Below, piece after piece: positions 32,018 to 40,263 of a DNA stretch of 45,857 nt; the stretch's first letter is position 1; each line of letters opens with the position of its first letter. The notes below the pieces were generated by a model. The model had not been told where the DNA came from. It saw nothing but the letters and a program-made list of their open reading frames with translations, and searched no databases. Origin of the DNA: Methanobacterium sp. (GTDB taxonomy: Archaea; Methanobacteriota; Methanobacteria; Methanobacteriales; Methanobacteriaceae). Both the position numbers and the translations under genes were made by a program. Location: assembly GCA_039666455.1 (NCBI GenBank), contig JAVSLW010000002.1:1-45857 (forward strand), written 5' to 3'.

Positions 32018-33421
32018 GTGTTTGAAATTTTGAGAAATAACCAGAAACTCACTTTACTCGTAATTTCTTTAGGTGCGTTTATGGGATTTTTAGATGTGTC
32101 TATAGTTAATGTTTCTCTTCCTACAATGGCCAAATTCTTCGGAGTCAGCACTAGTTCCGTATTTTGGGTTATCTTGATATATATGATAGTCCTTGGAAGT
32201 TTTCTCATTGCTTTTGGAAAGTTAGCACAACAAAAGGGCTATAAAAAGGTTTTTCTTACAGGATTTTTTTTATTTATCATAGGTTCAGCCATGAGCGGCC
32301 TTGCTCAACATTTTGATACATTAATTATGGCTCGTTTTATTCAAGCAGTTGGTGCTGCTATGTTTTCTGCGATAACCGCGGCTATGGTAGCTATTTACCT
32401 TCCAGAAAATGTAAGGGGCAGAAATATGGGAATTATTGCTACAATGGGTTCTCTGGGAATGGCATTGGGGCCAGTCCTGGGTGGTTTTATCACTCAATAC
32501 ATAAATTTCCACTGGATATTCTATATCAATATTCCTATTGGGATTTTTGCCATAATAATGGGAAAAGCTGTTTTTGAAGAAACAGAGATCCAACCGGGTA
32601 AAATCGATGTTTTCGGCATAATTTTAATATTTATAGCTCAAACAACCTTGATATTTGCCCTAAACAAAGGACTTGATTTTGGATGGACTTCTTCAATTAT
32701 ATTGGGAAGTATCATTACATCAATAATTTTCTGGGCATTGTTCATTTTCCAGGAGTCTAGAACCTCAGAACCTCTTCTTGACATGAATTTTGTGCGTATA
32801 CGTCAGATAGCTCTTGCAATTGCAGGCAATTTTTTCTTTAACATGCCCTATTCGGGAGCAGTTGTTCTATTACCGTTCTACTTTGAGTTAGCCAAAGGAT
32901 TCAGCGTAAGTCAATCTGGTATGGCTCTTGCTATCATGCCTATCGCTATTATGATTGTAGGCCCTCTAGCAGGGATTCTTTCTGATAGAATAGATCCAAA
33001 TCGAGTATCTTTAATAGGAGCATTGATTGGTATTTTGGCTTGTGTCCTCATAGCTTCATTTAACCCTTTATCAAGTCTTGTATTCATCGCCGTTGCTTTT
33101 TTAGTAATGGGAGCATCAGTGGCTACTTTTAATCCGCCTAACACTAAATTTGTCATTGGAGAAAGCCCGATTCAATATAGGGGAATAGCTTCTGGGCTTG
33201 TAAACACATCTCGAATGATGGGTAATGGTTTTGGAGTGGCTATTTTGATTACTTCTGCAGTTATGGCCATCTTTGCAGGAGCAATGCCTGGAACCATTGC
33301 AGATATAACACCAGACCTTGTATCTGCAGGAATTCGTAATGCTTTTTTAATTGGGGCAGTTATTATGGTAATTGCATTGATTTTAATATCTTTGACTATA
33401 AAAAAGCAGGAAATCAAATAA
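32018..33421 (+). CDS. MFS exporter, EmrB/QacA-like (DHA2)
   Basis: 467 residues; GTG start with GGGAGGAA upstream. The helix 1 motif LGAFMGFLDVSIVNVSLPTMAKFFG, the loop FGKLAQQKGYKKVFLTG (motif A) and GIIATMGSLGMALGPVLGGFITQYINFHWIFYINIPIG (motif C and the W-x-F-x-I-N-x-P signature of the DHA2 family) identify it as a proton-coupled drug exporter. It is about 45 residues shorter than the DHA2 protein at 27625, lacking the long extracellular loop near the end of that protein. Substrate unknown. Confidence 0.88.
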   Translation: MFEILRNNQKLTLLVISLGAFMGFLDVSIVNVSLPTMAKFFGVSTSSVFWVILIYMIVLGSFLIAFGKLAQQKGYKKVFLTGFFLFIIGSAMSGLAQHFDTLIMARFIQAVGAAMFSAITAAMVAIYLPENVRGRNMGIIATMGSLGMALGPVLGGFITQYINFHWIFYINIPIGIFAIIMGKAVFEETEIQPGKIDVFGIILIFIAQTTLIFALNKGLDFGWTSSIILGSIITSIIFWALFIFQESRTSEPLLDMNFVRIRQIALAIAGNFFFNMPYSGAVVLLPFYFELAKGFSVSQSGMALAIMPIAIMIVGPLAGILSDRIDPNRVSLIGALIGILACVLIASFNPLSSLVFIAVAFLVMGASVATFNPPNTKFVIGESPIQYRGIASGLVNTSRMMGNGFGVAILITSAVMAIFAGAMPGTIADITPDLVSAGIRNAFLIGAVIMVIALILISLTIKKQEIK

Positions 33422-33473
33422 GATCAACCAGGATCGTAATCTAAAATGGAATTTGTAATAATTAGCAAAATAT

Positions 33474-33737
33474 TTGAATGTAGGAAAAAAAATTGGAATA
33501 GTTTTAGCTGGATTTTCCTCCATGTTTATCATACTTGCAATTTTCCTTACTGGAATTAGTTTTCGAAAATTAGTAGCTATGGGAAATTTTGTGAGTTACT
33601 CTTTCATATCGGGGATTATTGTAGTGATTTTTGAAGCCCTAACTGCATACAGTGTGGCTAATGACCTGTTCTTTGGTGGGTTGATGGAAAAAATCACTAT
33701 TTTTACCTTCTTAGTGTGGGTTATGGTATTTTCATAA
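33474..33737 (+). pseudogene. Small membrane protein, probable DUF998-type fragment
   Basis: 87 residues opened by a TTG and without a good ribosome binding site. Three hydrophobic segments (about 6-27, 40-60, 70-86). The last part, GGLMEKITIFTFLVWVMVF, resembles the end of DUF998-like membrane proteins (G-L-x-E-R-I-T-I...F-L-x-W), which are usually about 200 residues, so this is probably what is left of one. Family assignment is a suggestion only. Confidence 0.35.
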
Positions 33738-33874
33738 GTTATTTTAAAGAAAACACAACCACATTTTAATTTTTTGAATATTCTGTTTTTAAATTAAAAG
33801 AGTATTTAAATTCATTTCAAACCATTATAACGCTTTATTTTCTCTCATAATAAATTTTATTATTTATTAAAAAA

Positions 33875-34474
33875 CTACCTTCTAAATTTCCTTTCGTAAT
33901 TACTCACCACTGGCTTATTCTTTTCAGATTTTCTGAAAGGCTTTTTAAATTCAAAATCTCCTTCAATAGCCCGATTAATCAAGTTTTCTACTTTATCGGG
34001 ACCTGGAACATCATAAAGTTTCATTGTGGTAAAATCATGGCCGCTGTATATTTCTATATCTCCACTTGCTATGATACGTTCTATTATCCCCTGCGAAACC
34101 CTTATATCCTGAATTTTGTCAAAGTGAATTGAAGACCTTTTTTTACGGAGTATACCTTTTTTAGAGATTATTCTTGTATTTGTAATGATATATGATGTGT
34201 ACTTCCATGAAAGCAGATCCCCGATGATCCAAAGAAACAGCACAAAGATTAAGACTAACAGAATAATTGTAACAGATTGTACAAGGGGAACCTGAACATA
34301 ATTAATGATAAAATTTTGCAAAGCTGCCGCCAAAGACATTGTATCTCTAAAGAAATATACTATGAACACTATAACCATGAATTTGATTAAAGCAGACTTC
34401 AAATACATTAAAAAGTGCGGTCTTGTTTTAAAAACTACTTCTTCTCCTGAACGAACTTCCCGGGTACTTCTCAT
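33875..34474 (-). CDS. PH-domain (bPH2) membrane protein
   Basis: 199 residues. Two transmembrane helices (about 28-48 and 65-88) are followed by a bacterial-type PH domain: YTSYIITNTRIISKKGILRKKRSSIHFDKIQDIRVSQGIIERIIASGDIEIYSGHDFTTMKLYDVPGPDKVENLI (about 92-168). The I-T-N-x-R...K-x-G...I-x-x-D-K-I-Q-D-I pattern is characteristic (YdbS/YdbT-like). The C-terminal 30 residues are very basic. It probably helps organise the membrane; no enzyme activity is expected. The 137 bp behind it hold no gene. Confidence 0.82.
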   Translation of the reverse strand: MRSTREVRSGEEVVFKTRPHFLMYLKSALIKFMVIVFIVYFFRDTMSLAAALQNFIINYVQVPLVQSVTIILLVLIFVLFLWIIGDLLSWKYTSYIITNTRIISKKGILRKKRSSIHFDKIQDIRVSQGIIERIIASGDIEIYSGHDFTTMKLYDVPGPDKVENLINRAIEGDFEFKKPFRKSEKNKPVVSNYERKFRR

Positions 34475-34606
34475 TTAAATCACTGTTTTTTTATTCATAA
34501 CACTAATTTAGAGTTAGTAATCTTAATATATTTAATGTAAGCCAGAAACCTATTTAAGAACCTGGATCTTAAAAGTGATTGAAGGTGTCAAGAAGAAGGA
34601 ACTGGT

Positions 34607-35335
34607 ATGATCACAGAAAGAATACAGATTAATGAAACCAATATTTTGCTTAAAACAGATTTAATGAATCATAGATTGGATAAATTCATTTTAAAACAAC
34701 GTATGGAGCTTATAAATTATATACGTAAAAACAGGGAATTTTTACTATCTTTCGAACCTGTAAACATGGATGAAGGGCCTTTTATAGCTAAGATAATGGC
34801 TAAAGCCGGTGAAATCGCTGATGTAGGTCCAATGGCAGCTGTTGCAGGGGCCATGTCTGAGCTTTCAATGAAATATTTGGTGAATAAAGGTGCGGAATAT
34901 GTAATAATAGAAAATGGTGGAGATATTGCACTTAAAACCAATAAAGATGTTGTGATGGGCCTTTATGCCGGAACTTCATCACTTTCAGGACAAATTGGTT
35001 TTAAAATAAAGCATGAAAAGACTCCTATGGGAATTTGCACATCTTCAGGTACAGTAGGTCATTCCATAAGTCTTGGAAGGGCAGATTCTGTCACCGTATT
35101 TGCTGATGAGGCCAGTGTTGCTGATGCACTTGCAACCAGCATTGCAAATGAAGCTAAAGGTGATTTAGATGAAGATGCTGTTCAAAGCTGTCTTGATAGG
35201 GCTGATGATTTTAAGTTCTATTTCAGAGGAGTTATGATAGTTGTAGGGGGGTCAGCAGGAACAATTGGAAAAATCCCAGAGCTTATAAAAACAGATAAAA
35301 AGGTTGTTTTGGGAGATTTATTTGATATATATTGA
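34607..35335 (+). CDS. UPF0280 protein (ApbE-like fold)
   Basis: 242 residues. Conserved segments include GPFIAKIMAKAGEIADVGPMAAVAGAMSELSMKYLVNKGAEYVIIENGGDIAL (about 57-110) and GICTSSGTVGHSISLGRADSVTVFADEASVADALATSIANEA (about 144-185). The V-E/N-x-G-G-D and the S-G-T-x-G-x-S patterns are shared with ApbE/NosX-type FMN-binding proteins, but the family has no proven reaction. It is conserved in methanogens. GAAGGTGT lies upstream of the ATG. The gene is on its own between minus-strand neighbours. Confidence 0.85.
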   Translation: MITERIQINETNILLKTDLMNHRLDKFILKQRMELINYIRKNREFLLSFEPVNMDEGPFIAKIMAKAGEIADVGPMAAVAGAMSELSMKYLVNKGAEYVIIENGGDIALKTNKDVVMGLYAGTSSLSGQIGFKIKHEKTPMGICTSSGTVGHSISLGRADSVTVFADEASVADALATSIANEAKGDLDEDAVQSCLDRADDFKFYFRGVMIVVGGSAGTIGKIPELIKTDKKVVLGDLFDIY

Positions 35336-35353
35336 TAGCTTTTGTATTATCCT

Positions 35354-35917
35354 TTATCTGTATTTTGAAATTAAAAATCTCACAAAAATATTAATTAATC
35401 CTCCAAAAACTCCAAAAATAATGAGTATTAAAAGAGGACCAACCATTTCCAGTGTAACAAAATAAGACATTTCATTGCTAAATGTTATATTGCTCCTGAA
35501 AATCAGGAGAATTAAACCAGCAACTAAACCAACAATAGCTGCATTTAATGTAACATCATTATTTTTTACTGTTAAAGATGATACTAAACCACCAAGTACA
35601 AGGAGAAGTAATGCATAATTTTCATTAAATATCAATAATTGAGGTATTAAAACGACTAAAATTCCTGCAATTATTGATGATATTGTAATAATTGTTTCTT
35701 TAGCTGAATGTTCTTTAATGAAATTTGAATGATTTTTTTCAAAATGTGAATTAAAATTTTGAACATATTTTAACTTGCCTCCGCATTCACAGGATTCAAA
35801 ATACACGAAAACTTCGTTTTTCATGTCCCAAAATCGAAGATTTTGAGGATTTTCTGGAGATTCTCCTTCCTTTAGTTTATAGTGACCTCCACACTTTTTG
35901 CAGATAAGATAAGACAT
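35354..35917 (-). CDS. Zinc-ribbon membrane protein carrying an in-frame palindromic element
   Basis: 187 residues. An N-terminal zinc ribbon (CKKCGGHYKLKEGES ... CECGGKLKYVQNF) and a C-terminal membrane part with about four helices (75-185). Compared with the same ribbon in the DUF1616 protein at 11464, where GES and CECGG are six residues apart, here they are 22 apart. The extra 16 residues (48 bp; PQNLRFWDMKNEVFV region) are exactly where the palindromes at 35806-35846 lie. The loop between the two metal-binding pairs can probably tolerate this, so the protein may still fold. The membrane part is not recognised; the ribbon suggests a regulatory or sensor role. Confidence 0.7.
   Translation of the reverse strand: MSYLICKKCGGHYKLKEGESPENPQNLRFWDMKNEVFVYFESCECGGKLKYVQNFNSHFEKNHSNFIKEHSAKETIITISSIIAGILVVLIPQLLIFNENYALLLLVLGGLVSSLTVKNNDVTLNAAIVGLVAGLILLIFRSNITFSNEMSYFVTLEMVGPLLILIIFGVFGGLINIFVRFLISKYR
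35806..35846. repeat. Palindrome pair in the zinc-ribbon gene
   Basis: GAAAAC-TTC-GTTTTTC (about 35807-35822, one base from perfect) and CAAAATC-GAA-GATTTTG (35829-35845), joined by ATGTC. One ATC-type and one AC-type palindrome make up the same composite unit as in the 45594-45857 array. The frame stays open. Confidence 0.8.
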
Positions 35918-36089
35918 TAACCCACCAAAATTATTATAATTATATAATAATGTATTATTTAAACTTCAAACCTAATATAGTTTAAAGCTTAAGGGGTTGT
36001 AAAGTTAAGCCTCAGTTCGCCCATCATTCATCACCAATCAGAGCTCATAGGGTTCATCATTGGCTTAAAAAACTAAAAAATAAAGGAGT

Positions 36090-37322
36090 TTAACCGTACA
36101 TTACGCCGGTTTCTCTTCTAACTTCTTCTTCTTTTTCAAGTCCCACAATCTTATCAATAGCGTCCATGAAGTCGTTCATTGTAACAGTGGATCTCTCTTC
36201 CCTTATTGCAAACATACCTGCTTCTGTACATATTGCTTTAAGATCAGCGCCTGAAGCACCTTCTGCAAGCGATGCTACAAGCCTTACATCCACTTCTTCA
36301 CTCAAAGACATGCTTTTGGTGTGAATATTTAATATTTCCATTCTACCATCTTCGTTTGGTATAGGTACTTCTATGAACCGGTCAAATCTTCCAGGACGTA
36401 AAAGTGCAGGATCCAGTATGTCCGGTCTGTTGGTTGCTGCAACTATCCCAACATCGCCTCTGGCTTCAAACCCGTCCATTTCTGCTAGAAGCTGCATCAG
36501 TGTCCTTTGGACTTCCCTGTCACCACTGGTGGAACTTTTAAGCCGCTTGGCTGCAATTGCATCAATTTCATCAATAAAGATTATACTTGGGGCTTTTTCT
36601 TTTGCAAGTTCGAATACGCCTCTAACAAGTCTTGCACCTTCACCAATGTATTTTTTAACGAACTCTGATGCTACAATTTTTATGAATGTTGCATTGGTTT
36701 CGTTAGCAACTGCCTTTGCAAGTAAGGTCTTACCTGTTCCTGGAGGACCATAAAGCAGCACTCCTTTTGGAGGTTCAATTCCAATGTTTGTAAATAATTC
36801 AGGTTTTTTAAGCGGCAACTCTACAGTCTCTTTAATTTCAACTACCTGTTCTTCAAGCCCACCTATTTCCGCATAACTTACATCTGGCCTTTCATCAACT
36901 TCCATTCCTGTTATAAGTGGGTCTTTCTCTGATGGCAAGACATTTACAATACTGAATGTCTGTTGATTTAAAGCTACCCTTGCACCAGGTTCAAGTGAAC
37001 TTGTATCTAATAAACGTGAATATCCAATTACAAAATGAGGTCCAGTGCTGCTTTTTACTACAAGTTTTCCATCTTCTAATACTTCTGTAATGGTAGCTAC
37101 TACAAGTGGTGGAGATCTGAATCTTTCAATCTCTCCTCTAAGGGATTTTACTTCCCTGTCAAGCCTCATTTTTTCATTTTCAACTAAAACTTTGTCCTTT
37201 TCAAGTTTTCTTACTTTCCACATTAAGTTTCTTTTTGTTTTAGTATTCTCTTCTTTTAGGAGTTTTATTTCCCTTTTAAGATCTTCGGTCTTTTTCATTA
37301 TATTTTTGGACATGTTTTCCAT
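36090..37322 (-). CDS. pan: Proteasome-activating nucleotidase PAN
   Basis: 410 residues. An N-terminal coiled coil (about 5-68, rich in K/E/L), an OB domain (about 72-130), then the AAA+ ATPase: Walker A GPPGTGKT (192-199), Walker B IIFIDEIDAI, sensor and Arg-finger region AATNRPDILDPALLRPGRFDRFIEVP, and the helical lid. The chain ends in MYG, which fits the HbYX motif that docks into the 20S proteasome and opens its gate. PAN unfolds substrates for degradation. AGGAGTGAG precedes the ATG. The promoter (37412-37426) leaves a leader of about 65 bases that contains the palindrome at 37356. Confidence 0.96.
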   Translation of the reverse strand: MENMSKNIMKKTEDLKREIKLLKEENTKTKRNLMWKVRKLEKDKVLVENEKMRLDREVKSLRGEIERFRSPPLVVATITEVLEDGKLVVKSSTGPHFVIGYSRLLDTSSLEPGARVALNQQTFSIVNVLPSEKDPLITGMEVDERPDVSYAEIGGLEEQVVEIKETVELPLKKPELFTNIGIEPPKGVLLYGPPGTGKTLLAKAVANETNATFIKIVASEFVKKYIGEGARLVRGVFELAKEKAPSIIFIDEIDAIAAKRLKSSTSGDREVQRTLMQLLAEMDGFEARGDVGIVAATNRPDILDPALLRPGRFDRFIEVPIPNEDGRMEILNIHTKSMSLSEEVDVRLVASLAEGASGADLKAICTEAGMFAIREERSTVTMNDFMDAIDKIVGLEKEEEVRRETGVMYG

Positions 37323-37355
37323 GATCCGTACTCACTCCTGAATTTTTCATATCAG

Positions 37356-37372
37356 CGAACACGAAGTGTTCG
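37356..37372. repeat. Single palindromic element in the PAN leader
   Basis: CGAACAC-GAA-GTGTTCG: perfect 7-base arms, three-base loop. It is identical in arms to the palindrome at 41595-41611 in the MurE-like gene. It lies about 34 bases upstream of the PAN start and inside its likely mRNA leader. Confidence 0.75.
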
Positions 37373-37411
37373 GGCATTCAAACATTTCATGCCTTCTGTA
37401 TTTGGTTAAAA

Positions 37412-37426
37412 AATATATAAATAGTT
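37412..37426 (-). promoter_or_regulatory. Promoter of PAN
   Basis: The minus strand reads GAACTATTTATATATTT: BRE-like purines followed by a TATA box. The expected start is near 37388, which gives a leader that includes the 37356 palindrome. Confidence 0.55.
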
Positions 37427-37598
37427 CAAGTCATATTTTAGTTTTAATAATATTTAAATATTGAGGTACAGATATAATGAAAAAAAGATTAGTACAACCT
37501 GTTTAATTTAAAAAAATAAATTATTTAAAAAAGGGTTAATCAACTAATTATGAAAGAATGTTTTTCAAGTGGATCAATTGTTTTAGTACAGGGATAAC

Positions 37599-38057
37599 AT
37601 GAGATGCGAGATATGTGGAAAGAAAATAATTGGAAAGCCAACAAAAACAAAAATTGAAAGCTCAATTATGGTTACATGCAATGAATGTGCTAAGTTTGGA
37701 AAAATACAAAGAGAACCACCAAAACCAGTAAAACATAGGCCGATTAAGAGCGCCCGGAGATTTAGAGAACCTTCAGAAGAGGTTGTAGAGGATTATAATA
37801 AAATAATAAGAGCTGCAAGGGAAAGGAATAACTGGTCTCGTGAGGAACTTGCCGAAAAATTGTATGAAAAGGCTTCTGTGGTAAACAGAATTGAATCTGG
37901 AAAAATGATTCCTGACATAAAGCTTGCAAGAAAATTAGAAAGAACATTAAATATAAAACTAATTGAAAAACAGGATGACGTACAAAGAGAAGATATAGGA
38001 TCTATCGCCTCTAAAGGCGCTACAATTGGAGATATAGCTCGAATTAAGAGAAATTAA
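37599..38057 (+). CDS. Archaeal multiprotein bridging factor 1 (aMBF1)
   Basis: 152 residues. A zinc ribbon at the N-terminus (CEICGKKIIG ... CNECAKFG, about 3-33), a basic proline-rich linker, then an HTH_3 domain: IRAARERNNWSREELAEKLYEKASVVNRIESGKMIPDIKLARKLERTLNIKL (about 69-120). This is the archaeal MBF1 form, a protein bound to the small ribosomal subunit and thought to link translation and transcription. It is divergent from PAN with 276 bp between them. Confidence 0.92.
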   Translation: MRCEICGKKIIGKPTKTKIESSIMVTCNECAKFGKIQREPPKPVKHRPIKSARRFREPSEEVVEDYNKIIRAARERNNWSREELAEKLYEKASVVNRIESGKMIPDIKLARKLERTLNIKLIEKQDDVQREDIGSIASKGATIGDIARIKRN

Positions 38058-38083
38058 ATTTAGATTGAATCTGTGTTCAATTC

Positions 38084-38443
38084 CTAATTTAACATCCTTT
38101 TATGGGAATAATAACCTTTAAGTGGAGGTAAAATAGTATAAAGTTGTTTTATTTCCTTAAATTCGCTGTATTCATCACTTACAACTACTATGTGTGCTGG
38201 GGGATGTATTTTTTTTATATGCATTATACTTTTTGTTGTATCTTCTAAAACTTTTACAATAACTGCTATTTTACTTTCTGTCCTTAAATTCTGTTTAAGA
38301 ATTCTCTTTGCAAGCAGGTCTGCTTTTTTAGAATCAAGTATTTTAGGTTTACCTGCTATTTTTAAACTGGCATGCCTTTCAATGTCTGCAAGTGCATTTA
38401 AAAGTTTTTCCTGGTTGTCTGCCCGAATTAAAATTAAAGCCAT
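38084..38443 (-). CDS. DUF356 protein
   Basis: 119 residues from the ATG at 38443, which has GTGAT four bases upstream; two earlier in-frame starts (38452, 38449) are part of that site. The protein is a small alpha-beta chain (ALILIRADNQEKLLNALADIERHASLKIAGKPKILDSKKADLLAKRIL ... HIVVVSDEYSEFKEIKQLYTILPP). It matches DUF356, a family that I know only from methanogens and has no assigned function. It is the last gene of the pseudomurein-linked minus-strand run, 32 bp behind the envelope protein. Confidence 0.78.
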   Translation of the reverse strand: MALILIRADNQEKLLNALADIERHASLKIAGKPKILDSKKADLLAKRILKQNLRTESKIAVIVKVLEDTTKSIMHIKKIHPPAHIVVVSDEYSEFKEIKQLYTILPPLKGYYSHKRMLN

Positions 38444-38475
38444 TTTCATCACTTTTAAAATAAAATTTTTAGATT

Positions 38476-39732
38476 TTATCTATTTTTAAACGATTTTATC
38501 AGACTGCTTCTAAATAAAACCAGCAACACTAAAATTAGACCAATTGCAGTTTGTATATTCCCAATTAAGTCAAGAATAGATGAGCTTACTGGTAAGTCCC
38601 ATGGCGGGGATGATCTACGGTCTGGAAGAGGTTTAAAATATACTCCCACTGCTCTTGATCTTTCTACAGTGTTGATGTCCTTTGGTTCCACGTGATTGAC
38701 CCCTACCAAAATCCCATTATCTATTGCCCGGTTAATACTATTTGCTATTTCCACGTTGTTGTATCCTTTTTTCCGGACAGTTAAAGCAACAATTTCTCTT
38801 GTTGTTGATTTTATGCCAAGTTCATCAGATCCATATACTGAGACCTGTACTGATTGACCACTTACTGTAAGTGCATTACCCAAAGCATCATAAGCATAGA
38901 TGGTTTTAAGAGGTGTTCCATCATTTGGACAAACCTGATAATTTTCTGCAGCAGGAAAACCAATACTCCAACCATCTGTTGGACATACTTTACTGTAAGG
39001 AGAGTTCATAGGATAACCAGTTGTATTCAACTTTTCTGGAGTGAACATGTCTCCGGTAGTCACTCCTGAAACCAGATTTGCCCCCCCACCACCGTATTTT
39101 TCACCAGCGTCATTTGATATCTGTTTAAAGGCCTGTCCAAGTATATATGTGGCAGAGTAACCGTCCCTTATCATTTTTCCGATGTTTACTGCAGTTTCCT
39201 GACGTACGCTAGTCGCTGTTCCATACATAGGATTACCCTGGGTGTTTCTCAAGTGAATTATAGCTCCTTTCTTTCCGGCAGGTAAAACTGCAGTCCCTCC
39301 AGTGTAGGGAGTAACTGTAATTGTTCCATCATTTTCCACCATTACCACATAAGCATCAAATGAACCGCCCACTGCAGCGCCCCTGGTAGCAGTCCCAACC
39401 ATTATCCTGACTCCTGGAAATGATCCTGCAGCAGATGCAGCTTCTTCTGGTGATGCTCCTGCTTTAAGACGGTTAATGGTTTCCACAACAGAACCCAACC
39501 GAGCAATAGAATCACCTTCACCCCCAGAAAGAACGGCAAAATTATTATCCTTTGAAAGTAAAAAGGTAGACTGAAACATGTTTTGAGCAAAAGACATACT
39601 CCCTGCTGCAGCTCCGTTAGGGTCTCCTCCAGTAGGATCCGTAATTATAACTATGTTACCTGTTGCTGCTGCAGGTGCAATCAGCATATTAATTGTAAGA
39701 ATAAATAAAAGTAATTTTATCATATTTTTCAT
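38476..39732 (-). CDS. Secreted, C-terminally anchored protein in the pseudomurein operon
   Basis: 418 residues. A signal peptide (about 1-23, IKLLLFILTINMLIAPAAA), a large outside domain and a single C-terminal helix (about 388-408) with a basic tail. Residues 25-210 look like an alpha-beta domain (GNIVIITDPTGGDPNGAAAGS). Around 250-285 there is a zinc-ribbon-like pair CPTDG...CPNDG outside the membrane, unusual for a secreted protein. I do not recognise a family. GAGGT inside the end of the upstream gene is its ribosome binding site, so it is translated together with the 150-residue protein. Its place in the operon suggests a step in wall assembly or precursor handling outside the membrane. 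Confidence 0.65.
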   Translation of the reverse strand: MKNMIKLLLFILTINMLIAPAAATGNIVIITDPTGGDPNGAAAGSMSFAQNMFQSTFLLSKDNNFAVLSGGEGDSIARLGSVVETINRLKAGASPEEAASAAGSFPGVRIMVGTATRGAAVGGSFDAYVVMVENDGTITVTPYTGGTAVLPAGKKGAIIHLRNTQGNPMYGTATSVRQETAVNIGKMIRDGYSATYILGQAFKQISNDAGEKYGGGGANLVSGVTTGDMFTPEKLNTTGYPMNSPYSKVCPTDGWSIGFPAAENYQVCPNDGTPLKTIYAYDALGNALTVSGQSVQVSVYGSDELGIKSTTREIVALTVRKKGYNNVEIANSINRAIDNGILVGVNHVEPKDINTVERSRAVGVYFKPLPDRRSSPPWDLPVSSSILDLIGNIQTAIGLILVLLVLFRSSLIKSFKNR

Positions 39733-39744
39733 CGTATTTCTACC

Positions 39745-40199
39745 TCATACTTCTGCTGAAGGATTTACTCCTGTAGGGGCTACCTGTAGATTCGAGAAAT
39801 CTTCTATAACATTTACTGTAACAATTCCCTTTTCTTTATCCACTTTAACATCCGCAGCCACTATTGGGGTTAATCTTGTGCCGGGAATAGTAGTTAATGT
39901 TGCAAACTTTTTAGCGCTTTCTATGGCTTCACTTAGGGGTAATTCTCGTTTTCCGGTTACAAGTGTGTCTCCCCTGATATAACTTCCTGATCTAAAACCT
40001 GACTGTGCTATGTTACCTCTAATTGAATCAGTTGGGACTATGTCATTTCCTTTTATAATTACTCCAGATACTGGCACACCCTGATCTGAGCCTGTATTTG
40101 TAGCATAAGACATATAACTCATAGTTCTTCCTGAAACGATTAATATAAAGGCCAGCATCAGAATGATTAAAGTATCTCTTCTTATTTTTAGGAACATTT
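39745..40199 (-). CDS. Membrane-anchored envelope protein in the pseudomurein operon
   Basis: 150 residues from the ATG at 40199; GGTGA six bases upstream sets this start over a GTG at 40206. One N-terminal helix (about 9-26, LIILMLAFILIVSG) and an outside domain (GVPVSGVIIKGNDIVPTDSIRGNIAQSGFRSGSYIRGDTLVTGKRELPLSEAIESAKKFA). Its style of two repeated strands followed by V-D-x-E-K-G-I-V-T-V-N-V resembles a small beta domain of the POTRA/secretin type, but this is weak. It lies between the MurE-like ligase (64 bp) and the larger envelope protein (12 bp). Unknown function, likely wall-linked. Confidence 0.62.
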
Positions 40200-40263
40200 C
40201 ACTCACCGAAAGTTAATGCACTGTTATTTTGTATTAACATGTTATTTTAAGGATTTTCAACAT

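Noticed and set aside
39653..39982. Plus-strand ORFs opposite the envelope proteins and other long opposite-strand frames (for example 4555-4758, 6732-7136, 29244-30260, 42085-42624)
   Set aside because: They run antisense to well-supported genes, have no ribosome binding sites and their translations show no family features.
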